From: Deltaproteobacteria bacterium
Lineage (GTDB): Bacteria > Desulfobacterota > GWC2-55-46
Length of the DNA: 9,259 bases
NCBI GenBank assembly: GCA_016234955.1
Contig: JACRNN010000134.1
Coordinates: 1 to 9,259 of the forward strand
Direction: 5' to 3'
Part shown: piece by piece, positions 1 to 6,248 of the stretch
Layout of the letters: each line of letters opens with the position of its first letter
Position numbering within the stretch: position 1 is the stretch's first letter
Made by a program: the position numbers and the translations under genes
Notes under the pieces: generated by a model
Told to the model about the DNA's origin: nothing
What the model saw: only the letters and a program-made list of their open reading frames with translations
Databases searched by the model: none

Positions 1-95
1 GTGCGCCGGGGAGCGTAAAGAGCGGCACGGAACCGGCAAAACCCACCGCCTTCGCCGATAACCGACGACATATTTTCCTTAATCGAGTGACGCAT
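1..95 (-). CDS. possible start of a further gene, cut by the window edge
   Basis: An open frame starts at an ATG (93-95) with an in-frame second ATG (69-71) and stays open to the window edge, about 31 codons. The second ATG is preceded by AAGGA at 76-80 with a 4-base gap, a plausible ribosome binding site. The peptide begins MRHSIKENMSSVIGEGG and matches no family I recognise. Other frames across the same stretch are also open, including a plus-strand frame, so the reading is ambiguous. If real, this is the next gene in the same direction as the cluster, 66 bases after the last glycosyltransferase. The fragment is too short to assign function. Confidence 0.22.
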   Translation of the reverse strand, partial: MRHSIKENMSSVIGEGGGFCRFRAALYAPRR

Positions 96-120
96 AGACA
101 GATGCCTTAGCCTTGACGTG

Positions 121-146
121 AATAAATCAGAGGTTCCTTAAGTTTT
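121..146 (+). repeat. 26-base repeat, IS-terminus-like, partner of 9115-9140
   Basis: This stretch matches the reverse complement of 9115-9140 at 22 of 26 positions, sharing AATCAGAG and TTCCTTAA blocks. A third, truncated copy in this orientation ends the window (9249-9259). The two full copies lie in opposite orientation just outside the first and last genes of the cluster. The layout resembles terminal inverted repeats of an insertion sequence or a MITE, but no transposase is present, so the identity is inference. Confidence 0.5.
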
Positions 147-161
147 AGAGGCAGCCTGATA

Positions 162-1286
162 TCAGTTTCTGGCGATATTCGCGTACATCTCGATGGCCGC
201 CCGCGCGCTTCTTTCCCAGGAGAACTGGAGCGCCCTTTTCATGCCGGCCTCTTTCAAGCGGCTCTTCAGAGCATCATCCTGCGATACCTTTAAGATGGCG
301 CCCGCGAGTTCATCGATATCGAGTGGGTCTATTAGCACCCCTCCATCGCCGACAACCTCCGGGATAGACGAGTAGTTGGACGCTATGACAGGGCAGCCGC
401 ATGACATCGCCTCTAAAGGAGGCAGGCCGAACCCCTCATAGAGCGACGGATAGACGAACAGGTCGGCAAGGCCGTAAAAGCCCGGCAGGTCCTCATCCGG
501 TACGTATCCCGTGAATATGACGTCGTTCCTGACGCCGGTTTCCTCTATTGTTTCCAACACCTTTTCATATTCGTTCAGCCAGCCTTTTGTGCCGCATATC
601 ACAATCTTATGCGAAATCCGGTTCGACAGTTTCAATTCGGAATAGGCTTTGATAAGGCTCCGGATATTTTTTCTCGGCTCTATGGAGCCTACAAAAAGGA
701 TGAATTGATCGGGGAGAACGTACTTTTCTCTTATGAAATTCTTCACAGACTGGTCAACAGGCTTGAAAATATCCCTGGGCGCGCCGTGGATCACGTGGAA
801 AAGCTCCGGAGGGGCTTTGAAATGGTCTACGATCTGCTCTTTTGCCGTCTCTGAGGATACGACGATGCCGTGCGCCGAGTTGATGGCGGATTTTATCATG
901 AACTTGCTGTACATCACAAAAGGCATGGGCTGTGTCTTTGGGTATAGATATGAAACCAGGTCGTGGATGGTGACTATTTTTTTTATGCCGTTGCCCAGGA
1001 AAGGGATGTGGAAAGTAGGCGAATGTATTACATCGATCTTGCTGCCGTTCAGGTACAGGGGCAGGTAAAACTGTTCCCAGATATCGCCGAGGGGATGGTT
1101 TTCTATGCTGAATTTCGTGGTTACCGATTTGACGTTGTTTGTCCCGGAATCGGGCGCATCATTGGTAAAGACCATGTAAAGGTTATCCCGGTCGATATTC
1201 ATAAGCGCGTTCAACAGGCCTTCGGCGTAGACACCCGTGCCGCACTTACGCCCTCTGATGACTCTGCCATCAAATGCGATTCTCAA
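162..1286 (-). CDS. GT4-family glycosyltransferase (GT-B fold), TTG start
   Basis: A cytoplasmic retaining sugar transferase that probably adds a nucleotide-activated hexose, possibly GDP-mannose or GDP-rhamnose, to a growing glycan. The 374-residue length is normal for the family. The N-terminal Rossmann half opens with MRIAFDGRVIRG and a glycine-rich GTGVYAEG segment (residues 16-23), followed by TIHDL (106-110). The C-terminal half has FVGSIEPRKN (198-207), supplying the Arg/Lys pair for phosphate binding, and the EX7E signature E284-GFGLPPL-E292, then IPEVVGDGG (308-316). The start is TTG because the N-terminal strand begins there and AAGGA (1292-1296) sits 5 bases upstream. The gene is last in the cluster, after a 368-base spacer from rmd, so it may have its own promoter. 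The N-terminus resembles mannosyl/rhamnosyl transferases of O-antigen clusters, but donor and acceptor cannot be read from sequence. Confidence 0.9.
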   Translation of the reverse strand: MRIAFDGRVIRGRKCGTGVYAEGLLNALMNIDRDNLYMVFTNDAPDSGTNNVKSVTTKFSIENHPLGDIWEQFYLPLYLNGSKIDVIHSPTFHIPFLGNGIKKIVTIHDLVSYLYPKTQPMPFVMYSKFMIKSAINSAHGIVVSSETAKEQIVDHFKAPPELFHVIHGAPRDIFKPVDQSVKNFIREKYVLPDQFILFVGSIEPRKNIRSLIKAYSELKLSNRISHKIVICGTKGWLNEYEKVLETIEETGVRNDVIFTGYVPDEDLPGFYGLADLFVYPSLYEGFGLPPLEAMSCGCPVIASNYSSIPEVVGDGGVLIDPLDIDELAGAILKVSQDDALKSRLKEAGMKRALQFSWERSARAAIEMYANIARN

Positions 1287-1291
1287 TGTAA

Positions 1292-1296
1292 TCCTT
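1292..1296 (-). promoter_or_regulatory. ribosome binding site fixing a TTG start
   Basis: AAGGA on the minus strand, 5 bases before the TTG at 1284-1286. No in-frame ATG lies near the N-terminal beta strand of the enzyme, so this site decides the start. Confidence 0.6.
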
Positions 1297-1360
1297 GTCC
1301 AGTTGCGTTGAAGCTTTAACAGCCGTCGCGATGTTTGCGGCTTTATGGCGCCGCTACTCA

Positions 1361-1398
1361 GGTGATGCCGGGATTGCCCCGTGGTGCCGGTGATGCCG
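1361..1398. repeat. direct repeat GGTGATGCCG, 28-base period
   Basis: GGTGATGCCG occurs at 1361-1370 and again at 1389-1398 in the same orientation, between rmd and the last glycosyltransferase gene. It lies downstream of the candidate -10 box in the presumed leader. It could be a chance duplication or a regulator half-site pair; nothing else supports a role. Confidence 0.3.
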
Positions 1399-1414
1399 TG
1401 ATCAGTCAGGCATT

Positions 1415-1443
1415 AACATAGCCCCTTACGGCGGGAAAATCAA
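1415..1443 (-). promoter_or_regulatory. candidate sigma70-type promoter for the last glycosyltransferase gene
   Basis: On the minus strand TTGATT (1438-1443) and TATGTT (1415-1420) are separated by exactly 17 bases. Each box matches the sigma70 consensus at four of six positions. It would give a leader of about 120 bases before the TTG start. The organism's sigma consensus is unknown and such matches arise by chance, so this is a weak call. Confidence 0.28.
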
Positions 1444-1540
1444 GTCTTTTTTAAGGATGGTAACGACGTGTGAGGTCCGCCCGTGGCCCGCTGTCGCGGC
1501 AAAACGTCCGCGATACTCTTAAACCCCCGGGGTATGAACC

Positions 1541-1604
1541 ACCCCGGAGCAAGCTCCGGGGTATCCGAAGGAATTTACGTTCATAGCTTGCGAAGCAAGC
1601 TTCG
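1541..1604. repeat. paired palindromes of the AGCAAGCT family (copy A)
   Basis: Two hairpins lie in the 368-base spacer 1287-1654. The first is a perfect 10-base stem, ACCCCGGAGC (1541-1550) and GCTCCGGGGT (1553-1562), around AA. The second pairs AGCTTGC (1585-1591) with GCAAGCT (1595-1601), or alternatively CGAAGC (1591-1596) with GCTTCG (1599-1604). Between them is AAGGAATTTA (1568-1577), also found after copy B. The shared AGCAAGCT-type centre with different flanking stem bases suggests compensatory drift within one repeat family. The remainder of the spacer shows no credible gene. Confidence 0.65.
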
Positions 1605-1654
1605 AGGAATTATACCCGAAGGAAACATTAAAGCCCGCGCAGGTTCACTTCCGA

Positions 1655-2602
1655 TTACGCCCTGACCTTTTCCCTCCAGTAATTCAGCAAATCCTCCAGG
1701 CCCTCTTCGAGGCTGTATTCCGGCGCCCAGCCCAGTAACTTGAGCTTCGAGGCGTCTCCGTACAGGACTCTTGTATCGGCACTGCGCATCTTCCGCGCAT
1801 CCCGCACCACTTCTATCCTCTCCGTTGAAAAAGAGACCAGGATGTCCAATATCCTCTGGATTTTCACGGCGCGTCCGGAGCATATGTTATAGACGGCGCC
1901 GTACTCGCCCCTGTCCGCCAGCACCCCGTAGGCGGCTATAACGTCCCTCACGTCGAGGAAATCCTTTTCAGCCCCGAGGTTGCCCACGCGGATGACCTTT
2001 TCAGCCTTGACCCCCGCCTCTATCTCGGCGATCTGTTTTGCGAAATCGGCGGACACGAAGGCCTCGGATTGCCTGGGGCCGAAGTGATTGAACGGGCGGC
2101 AGCGTATCGTCTTTAACCCCTTGCTCCTCCAGTACTGATATGCCAGAAAATCCTGCGCGATCTTGCTGACGGCGTACGGGGTCAACGGCTTCAATTCGGC
2201 GGACTCCGTGACGGGAAGGTCCCCCTGGTCCGCATCTCCGTATTCATCCCCGGAGCCTATATTCACTATGACGGTGTTGGGGGAGATATCCGCGACAGCC
2301 TCGAAGACGTTTAAAGAGGCGAAAATATTCGCCTTCAGCGTCTCACCGGGGTCCTTCAACGAGATGGACGGCGACGATTGAGCCGCGAGATGGAAGACGA
2401 CATCCGGCCTGACGCGCTCTACGGCCTGGCATACCGTATTTTTTTCCGTCAGGTCGCACCTGATAAGGTTGAGCCCGGGCGCGCCGTCGATGTTCGAGAA
2501 GTCGTCATGCAGGTAAGTCCCCCAGACCTCGGCCTTCGGGAGCAGGCTTTCCGCGAGGTGCGAGCCGGCAAACCCTGTAATACCGGTAATGAATGCCTTC
2601 AC
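1655..2602 (-). CDS. rmd: GDP-4-dehydro-6-deoxy-D-mannose reductase (GDP-D-rhamnose synthesis)
   Basis: An extended short-chain dehydrogenase that reduces the 4-keto group of GDP-4-dehydro-6-deoxymannose with NAD(P)H, giving GDP-D-rhamnose. In 315 residues the Rossmann motif GITGFAG is at 7-13, HLAAQSSP at 71-78, NIGSGDEYG with the catalytic serine at 114-122, the catalytic pair Y143/K147 in TPYAVSK, RPFNHFGPRQ at 169-178, KDFLDVRDV at 213-221 and GDASKLKLLGW at 282-292. The FNHFGPRQ segment and RSADTRVLYGDASKL tail fit Rmd rather than GDP-fucose synthase. I chose GTG at 2600-2602, which has AAGGTG 5 bases upstream and puts the first beta strand at the N-terminus. An in-frame ATG at 2632 would add 10 residues but lacks a clear binding site. 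The gene follows gmd, its substrate supplier, after a repeat-filled spacer. A related NDP-sugar reductase is the main alternative. Confidence 0.85.
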   Translation of the reverse strand: MKAFITGITGFAGSHLAESLLPKAEVWGTYLHDDFSNIDGAPGLNLIRCDLTEKNTVCQAVERVRPDVVFHLAAQSSPSISLKDPGETLKANIFASLNVFEAVADISPNTVIVNIGSGDEYGDADQGDLPVTESAELKPLTPYAVSKIAQDFLAYQYWRSKGLKTIRCRPFNHFGPRQSEAFVSADFAKQIAEIEAGVKAEKVIRVGNLGAEKDFLDVRDVIAAYGVLADRGEYGAVYNICSGRAVKIQRILDILVSFSTERIEVVRDARKMRSADTRVLYGDASKLKLLGWAPEYSLEEGLEDLLNYWREKVRA

Positions 2603-2607
2603 GGATT

Positions 2608-2613
2608 CACCTT
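2608..2613 (-). promoter_or_regulatory. ribosome binding site supporting the GTG start of rmd
   Basis: AAGGTG on the minus strand, 5 bases from the GTG at 2600-2602. The alternative ATG at 2632 has no comparable purine-rich site. Confidence 0.5.
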
Positions 2614-2674
2614 GAAAGCTTCCGGACAACATACTGCCGTCTTGCGGGTCATCTCACATTCGCCTTTACGGTTT

Positions 2675-2703
2675 GCCCTTCATGGTCTTCACCGCCGAAG
2701 GGC
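2675..2703. repeat. short inverted repeat between gmd and rmd
   Basis: GCCCTTC (2675-2681) and GAAGGGC (2697-2703) form a perfect 7-base stem with a 15-base loop. On the gene strand it is followed by AAACC rather than a U tract, so it is not a typical terminator. It lies about 75 bases upstream of the rmd start and would be in the intercistronic leader. Confidence 0.4.
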
Positions 2704-2712
2704 CTAAGGATT

Positions 2713-2744
2713 AAAATTCCCCGCAGCAAGCTGCGGAGAATTTT
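2713..2744. repeat. 15-base-pair palindrome of the AGCAAGCT family (copy B)
   Basis: Left arm 2713-2727 and right arm 2730-2744 pair around AA over 15 positions with one mismatch. The mismatch at 2720/2737 becomes a G-U wobble in RNA from the minus (gene) strand, so the hairpin is intact in the transcript. The core is CCGCAGCAAGCTGCGG. AAGGAATTTA follows at 2750-2759, as after the first hairpin of copy A. Confidence 0.65.
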
Positions 2745-2782
2745 CAAGTAAGGAATTTATCGTTTGTAATTCGTTCGCTCCT

Positions 2783-2827
2783 CCCCGCAGCAAGCTGCGG
2801 GGAATGCGCTCGCTATGCTTGTTGAAA
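2783..2827. repeat. 45-base palindromic repeat unit (copy C)
   Basis: The unit begins with a perfect 9-base stem, CCCCGCAGC (2783-2791) and GCTGCGGGG (2794-2802). It continues with a conserved tail through CGCTCGCTATGCT to GTTGAAA. It matches copy D (from 8058) at about 39 of 45 positions, a match that extends well beyond the hairpin, which shows true repetition rather than independent palindromes. Confidence 0.7.
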
Positions 2828-2829
2828 AT

Positions 2830-2849
2830 CCCCCGCGGAACACCGGGAG
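2830..2849 (-). terminator. weak terminator-like hairpin after gmd
   Basis: On the minus strand CTCCCG (2844-2849) can pair with CGGGGG (2830-2835) over six positions including one G-U, with an 8-base loop, followed by ATTTT. It sits 27 bases past the gmd stop. The short stem and poor U tract make it at best a partial terminator or attenuator. Confidence 0.25.
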
Positions 2850-2876
2850 GTATTTACAAAGCGGCCCTGTATATGT

Positions 2877-3869
2877 CTACGTATTGACGATAGAGTTCAA
2901 GGAAATGGAGTTTTTCAGGGTCTCGATATCTTCCTCCACCATCATCTTTACCAGGTCGCGGAACCCGACCTTCGGACTCCAGCCGAGCTTTTCCCGGGCC
3001 TTCTTGGGGTCTCCGATAAGCAGATCAACCTCCGCGGGCCTGACAAATTTCGGGTCCAGTACCACAAACCGTTCCCAATCCAGACCGGCGCTGGAGAAGG
3101 CGGCCTCGACGAATTCACGCACGCTGTGCGTCTCTCCTGAAGCGATGACATAATCGTCAGGCCGGTCTTGCTGGAGCATCAGCCACATCGCCTCCACGTA
3201 ATCCCCGGCATAACCCCAGTCTCTTTTCGCATCCAGGTTCCCGAGCCTGATTTCGTTTGCGAGCCCGAGTTTTATCCTGGCTACCCCATGGGTGATCTTC
3301 CTTGTCACGAACTCAAGGCCCCTCCTGGGAGACTCGTGGTTAAAGAGGATGCCGGAACAGGCGAACATGTCGTAGCTCTCCCTGTAATTCACCGTTATGA
3401 AATGCGCGTAAACCTTTGCCACGCCGTAAGGGCTCCTTGGATGAAAAGGTGTAAGCTCCGTCTGGGGGACTTCCCGGACCTTGCCGAACATCTCGCTGCT
3501 GGAGGCCTGATAGAACCGCGCATCCGGCTTTAATTTCCTCAAGGCCTCCAGGAGCCTCGTGGCGCCCAACCCGGTAATCTCCCCCGTGAGGGTCGGCTGG
3601 TTCCATGAGGTCGGGACAAACGATTGAGCGGCGAGGTTGTATACCTCGTCAGGCTGTATCTCCTTTACAGCCTCATCCAGAGAAGACTGGTCGGTAAGGT
3701 CCCCCTGGACAAGGTGCACCCTGTCCTTGATATGCTCGATCCTTTCGAACCGTTCAACGCTCGACCTCCTGACCATCCCGTATACTTCGTATCCCTTTTC
3801 AAGGAGAAACCCGGAAAGGTATGAGCCGTCCTGCCCTGTAATCCCTGTTATCAAAGCCTTCTTGGTCAC
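2877..3869 (-). CDS. gmd: GDP-mannose 4,6-dehydratase
   Basis: Converts GDP-D-mannose to GDP-4-dehydro-6-deoxy-D-mannose in the cytoplasm, the branch point for D-rhamnose, L-fucose and related sugars. The 330-residue length is typical of bacterial Gmd. Visible motifs are the nucleotide loop GITGQDGSYL (9-18), the NADP-contacting VRRSS (33-37), NLAAQSFVPTSW (78-89), the catalytic segment ASSSEMFG (122-129) with Ser where many relatives have Thr plus E126, the Y148/K152 pair in SPYGVAK, ILFNHESPRRG (174-184), GNLDAKRDWGYAGDYVEAMW (210-229) and RPAEVDLLIGD (277-287). The start is GTG at 3867-3869, with GAGGAG (3876-3881) 6 bases upstream. It lies directly upstream of rmd, which should use its product. 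Family identity is very secure. Confidence 0.96.
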   Translation of the reverse strand: MTKKALITGITGQDGSYLSGFLLEKGYEVYGMVRRSSVERFERIEHIKDRVHLVQGDLTDQSSLDEAVKEIQPDEVYNLAAQSFVPTSWNQPTLTGEITGLGATRLLEALRKLKPDARFYQASSSEMFGKVREVPQTELTPFHPRSPYGVAKVYAHFITVNYRESYDMFACSGILFNHESPRRGLEFVTRKITHGVARIKLGLANEIRLGNLDAKRDWGYAGDYVEAMWLMLQQDRPDDYVIASGETHSVREFVEAAFSSAGLDWERFVVLDPKFVRPAEVDLLIGDPKKAREKLGWSPKVGFRDLVKMMVEEDIETLKNSISLNSIVNT

Positions 3870-3875
3870 GGTGAA

Positions 3876-3881
3876 CTCCTC
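3876..3881 (-). promoter_or_regulatory. strong ribosome binding site of gmd (GTG start)
   Basis: GAGGAG on the minus strand, 6 bases before GTG at 3867-3869. The rest of the 145-base spacer (3870-4014) is very GC-rich, with CCGGCGG-type short repeats and a C6 run near 3905-3910. I see no clear promoter there. Confidence 0.7.
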
Positions 3882-4014
3882 GAGATGTTTTTAAGACAGC
3901 TTTTCCCCCCGGTGCGCCGGAAGAACCCCCGGGGCTTGAAAACGCACGGCGAGCCCGGCGGCCTGGCCGGCGGGGAGCTTCAATCCCGGCTAAGACATAA
4001 GAGGGGTCAATATA

Positions 4015-5178
4015 TCAGATTCTCTCGAAAAGGTTAAGATATTTTTTTTCGATAATGTCCCAGCCGTAGTTGGAGGCTACGTACTCCCGGCCGGACCTTC
4101 CCATGCCATCGCGGACATCCCCATTAACGAGCAGATAATCGACGTTTTGCGCGAATTCATTATAATTGCCGTAGGCAAGCCCCCCCCCGCTCCTTTCGCA
4201 CTGTCCCCTCATTACCTCGCAATCCCCGTTCACCAGGACGGGGATTTTCGCAAGCCAGGCTTCAAGCAGGACGATGGAGAGGCTTTCATAGGGCGAGGGC
4301 ATGATAAGCATCCTTGACGCGCTCAGGGTATTGAATTTATCCTGTTCGCTCAAGAAGCCGAGGCTGACGATATCCGGGTGAGAGGGCACATCCATGAAAG
4401 CCTTGCCTATCAGTACGAGCTTGAGGGGCCCCGGTCTCCGCTTCTTATAGCGCATGAAGTACTCGAACATCCTGTCGCAACCCTTATCGGGCGTAATGCG
4501 GCCGATATAGAGGACGAAGTCCCCTGACAGGTTGAACTTCCGCCTGGCCCCGGGCGCGTCCATCGACCGAGGGAGGTCAACCCCTACCCCTATGACGTCG
4601 CTTTGTATGTGCCCGTTCTTATGAAGCCTGTTCACGAGCCTCTTTTCCTCGGGCGTGTTGTATATGATGGCCTTCGGCATGCTGAATATATCCTTGAATA
4701 TCGGATATCCAAGCACCGGGGCGTCCTCGGCGTGAGGTATCAAAACGGCCTTTTCCCTGACCTTCCGGAGGCCGAAGTACGTGGTGCAATAAAGATAAGT
4801 CACAAAAATAAAACAGTCGTAATTATCCTTCTCTTTTTCAAGGAAATCGAGAAGCCCGGTGGAATAGGGCCCCTGCGCCTTCATCCATTCCGGCCAGAGG
4901 CGCTTCGCGTTCGGCATGAGGGACATCATCCTGGAGAGAAGCCGGAACCACAGCCAGGCCCTGGGCCTGTCCACGGGGAACCTCATGACCTTTATCCCGT
5001 TTATGGTATCCGTGCCCGGCCTGTACTCGTTCTTCCAGCTCATATAATCGACGGCGCAGGTGGTGATCACCTCCACGTCCCAGTGTTTGGACATGTGCTC
5101 GGCTATCGACCTGCAGAACAGTTCCGCGCCGCCGTTGACCTCAAGGCCGTATCTCTGGACGACGAAAGCGACCCTCAT
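4015..5178 (-). CDS. GT4-family glycosyltransferase with a nine-G tract
   Basis: A 387-residue retaining GT-B sugar transferase, presumably cytoplasmic, adding a hexose during glycan assembly. N-terminal features are MRVAFVVQRY, the loop NGGAEL (15-20), NEYRPGTDTINGIKV (50-64) and YLYCTTYFG (128-136). The C-terminal donor domain has YIGRITPDKG (224-233) with R227/K232 and the EX7E pair E298/E306 in PYESLSIVLLEAW. The start is the ATG at 5176-5178, which overlaps the stop of the preceding gene as ATGA, a sign of translational coupling. Reading further upstream gives an Arg-rich, low-quality extension that is antisense-like noise. It is a paralogue of the enzyme at 6217-7494. Codons for residues 331-334 contain nine consecutive G (4180-4188), a possible slippage site. 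Sugar specificity is unknown. Confidence 0.9.
   Translation of the reverse strand: MRVAFVVQRYGLEVNGGAELFCRSIAEHMSKHWDVEVITTCAVDYMSWKNEYRPGTDTINGIKVMRFPVDRPRAWLWFRLLSRMMSLMPNAKRLWPEWMKAQGPYSTGLLDFLEKEKDNYDCFIFVTYLYCTTYFGLRKVREKAVLIPHAEDAPVLGYPIFKDIFSMPKAIIYNTPEEKRLVNRLHKNGHIQSDVIGVGVDLPRSMDAPGARRKFNLSGDFVLYIGRITPDKGCDRMFEYFMRYKKRRPGPLKLVLIGKAFMDVPSHPDIVSLGFLSEQDKFNTLSASRMLIMPSPYESLSIVLLEAWLAKIPVLVNGDCEVMRGQCERSGGGLAYGNYNEFAQNVDYLLVNGDVRDGMGRSGREYVASNYGWDIIEKKYLNLFERI
4180..4188 (-). repeat. G9 homopolymer within a glycosyltransferase gene
   Basis: Nine C on the plus strand are nine G in the coding strand, read as three Gly codons after Ser in ERSGGGLAYGN. The paralogue has the shorter NNGGLYFANY at the equivalent place, written without a homopolymer. 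Length change would shift the frame near residue 331 of 387. It may be a phase-variation tract or a sequencing/assembly weak point. Confidence 0.8.
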
Positions 5179-6248
5179 GACGCCCGTACGGCCTCTATGT
5201 GCGAGATGAACAACTCGCCTATCTTTTTCCCGTCGAAATCCTTGAGCTTTATTTTCTGGGCCTCGGTTATCTTCCTCCTTATATCTTCGTCCGTCAGCAC
5301 GAGGTCCATCAGCTCGGCCACCTCCTCGTACCTCTTTTCCCTGAAGAGGATGCCCCCGTTGCCCAGGGTCTCCGGCACGGCGCTCGACGCGAAAGCAAGT
5401 ACCGGCAGATTGAAGTGCATCGCCTCGACGAGAGGGACGCAAAACCCCTCGTGCTCGCTCATGCACAGGAACAGATGGCTCGACCTGTAATATGCGTTCA
5501 GTTCTGATTGAGTCACATGGCCGGCGAAGACCACATCTTCCAGGCCAAGCCTTTTTACGAGGCCCGCAAGCGCCGCATGGTAATTTTCAAGGTTCTTGTA
5601 TGACCCGACAAGCAGGAGCCTCGACGAGCGGTTTATATGGCGCTGATAGAAATAAAACGCCTTTATGATATCCTCGAACCTCTTGTTCGGAACGACCCTG
5701 CCCACGAACAGGACGTTGGTTTTGCCGTCATTGTATCTGCCCATCACACCCTGGTCGGGCTTCGAGGATAAAAGCCCCCTGTCGATGATGATAGGCAGCG
5801 TATCCACATTCCGATAGCCGAGCGCCCTCAGCTCTTCGGCATTGAAACCCGAATCACCGAGCGCCAGGAACGGGACGCCGGCTAAATTCTTCAACTCCTC
5901 CCGCCCTTTTTTCAGAAGATACGCAAGGTCCCTGTCGAAAGGGAGGAAGAACCGGCCCGGCGTGATATTATGGTAGACCATAATCTTCTTGTCCGGCAGT
6001 CCCAGTATATAATCGGAGACCTCGGAGGCTATCGAATGGTGGAATATCACCACGTTCTCACCGGAGCTTCTCTTGCTGTGCTCCCTGTAGAAATAACACT
6101 CGGAGTTCATCCTGGGGTGTATGTACCTGGCGTAGATATTCGAGCCATAACCCCTTGACCGCAGGATTCCCCTGAGTTCGATGGCCTGGTTGCTTATCGC
6201 GTCTCCGTAGTCGAGATTAGAGAGCAGCTGATGCACTTCTATAGTCAT
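5175..6248 (-). CDS. GT4-family glycosyltransferase, middle gene of an overlapping trio
   Basis: A 357-residue GT-B enzyme, probably cytoplasmic. The N-terminus MTIEVHQLLSNLDYGDAISN is typical of a GT4 subgroup in which HQLL and GDAI follow the first strand. A YHNITPGRFF segment (92-101) lies in the acceptor domain. The donor half carries FVGRVVPNKR (181-190) with R184/K189, LLLVGS (211-216), FAGHVTQSEL (241-250) and the EX7E pair E267/E275 in EHEGFCVPLVEAM, followed by PVLAFASSAVPETLGNGG (282-299). The ATG start has GAAGGA only a few bases upstream, a tight spacing. The gene begins 32 bases inside the preceding gene and its stop overlaps the next start by four, so three glycosyltransferases are co-translated. 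Similar N-termini occur in mannosyltransferases of O-antigen loci; the actual donor is not readable. Confidence 0.92.
   Translation of the reverse strand: MTIEVHQLLSNLDYGDAISNQAIELRGILRSRGYGSNIYARYIHPRMNSECYFYREHSKRSSGENVVIFHHSIASEVSDYILGLPDKKIMVYHNITPGRFFLPFDRDLAYLLKKGREELKNLAGVPFLALGDSGFNAEELRALGYRNVDTLPIIIDRGLLSSKPDQGVMGRYNDGKTNVLFVGRVVPNKRFEDIIKAFYFYQRHINRSSRLLLVGSYKNLENYHAALAGLVKRLGLEDVVFAGHVTQSELNAYYRSSHLFLCMSEHEGFCVPLVEAMHFNLPVLAFASSAVPETLGNGGILFREKRYEEVAELMDLVLTDEDIRRKITEAQKIKLKDFDGKKIGELFISHIEAVRAS

Noticed and set aside
1581..1883. Minus-strand 100-codon frame across the rmd 3' end
   Set aside because: It is an alternative frame of rmd running into the repeat region, with no motif.
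2713..2744. Rho-independent terminator at copy B
   Set aside because: The stem is strong but the gene-strand sequence after it lacks a proper U run, and the same hairpin recurs with non-U flanks, so it is better described as a repeat.
1541..2827. CRISPR array from the repeated palindromes
   Set aside because: Repeats are few, unevenly spaced, divergent and separated by a complete gene, with no unique spacers of constant length and no cas genes.
5179..5466. N-terminal extension of the GT4 gene ending at 4015
   Set aside because: The extension overlaps the upstream GT4 gene in another frame, is an Arg/Gly-rich low-quality sequence, and the conserved fold starts exactly at the ATG at 5178 in an ATGA overlap.
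4603..5490. Plus-strand open frame of 295 codons
   Set aside because: It lies antisense to two well-supported GT4 genes, is Pro/His/Arg-rich and shows no family motif; it is a shadow of GC-rich coding sequence.
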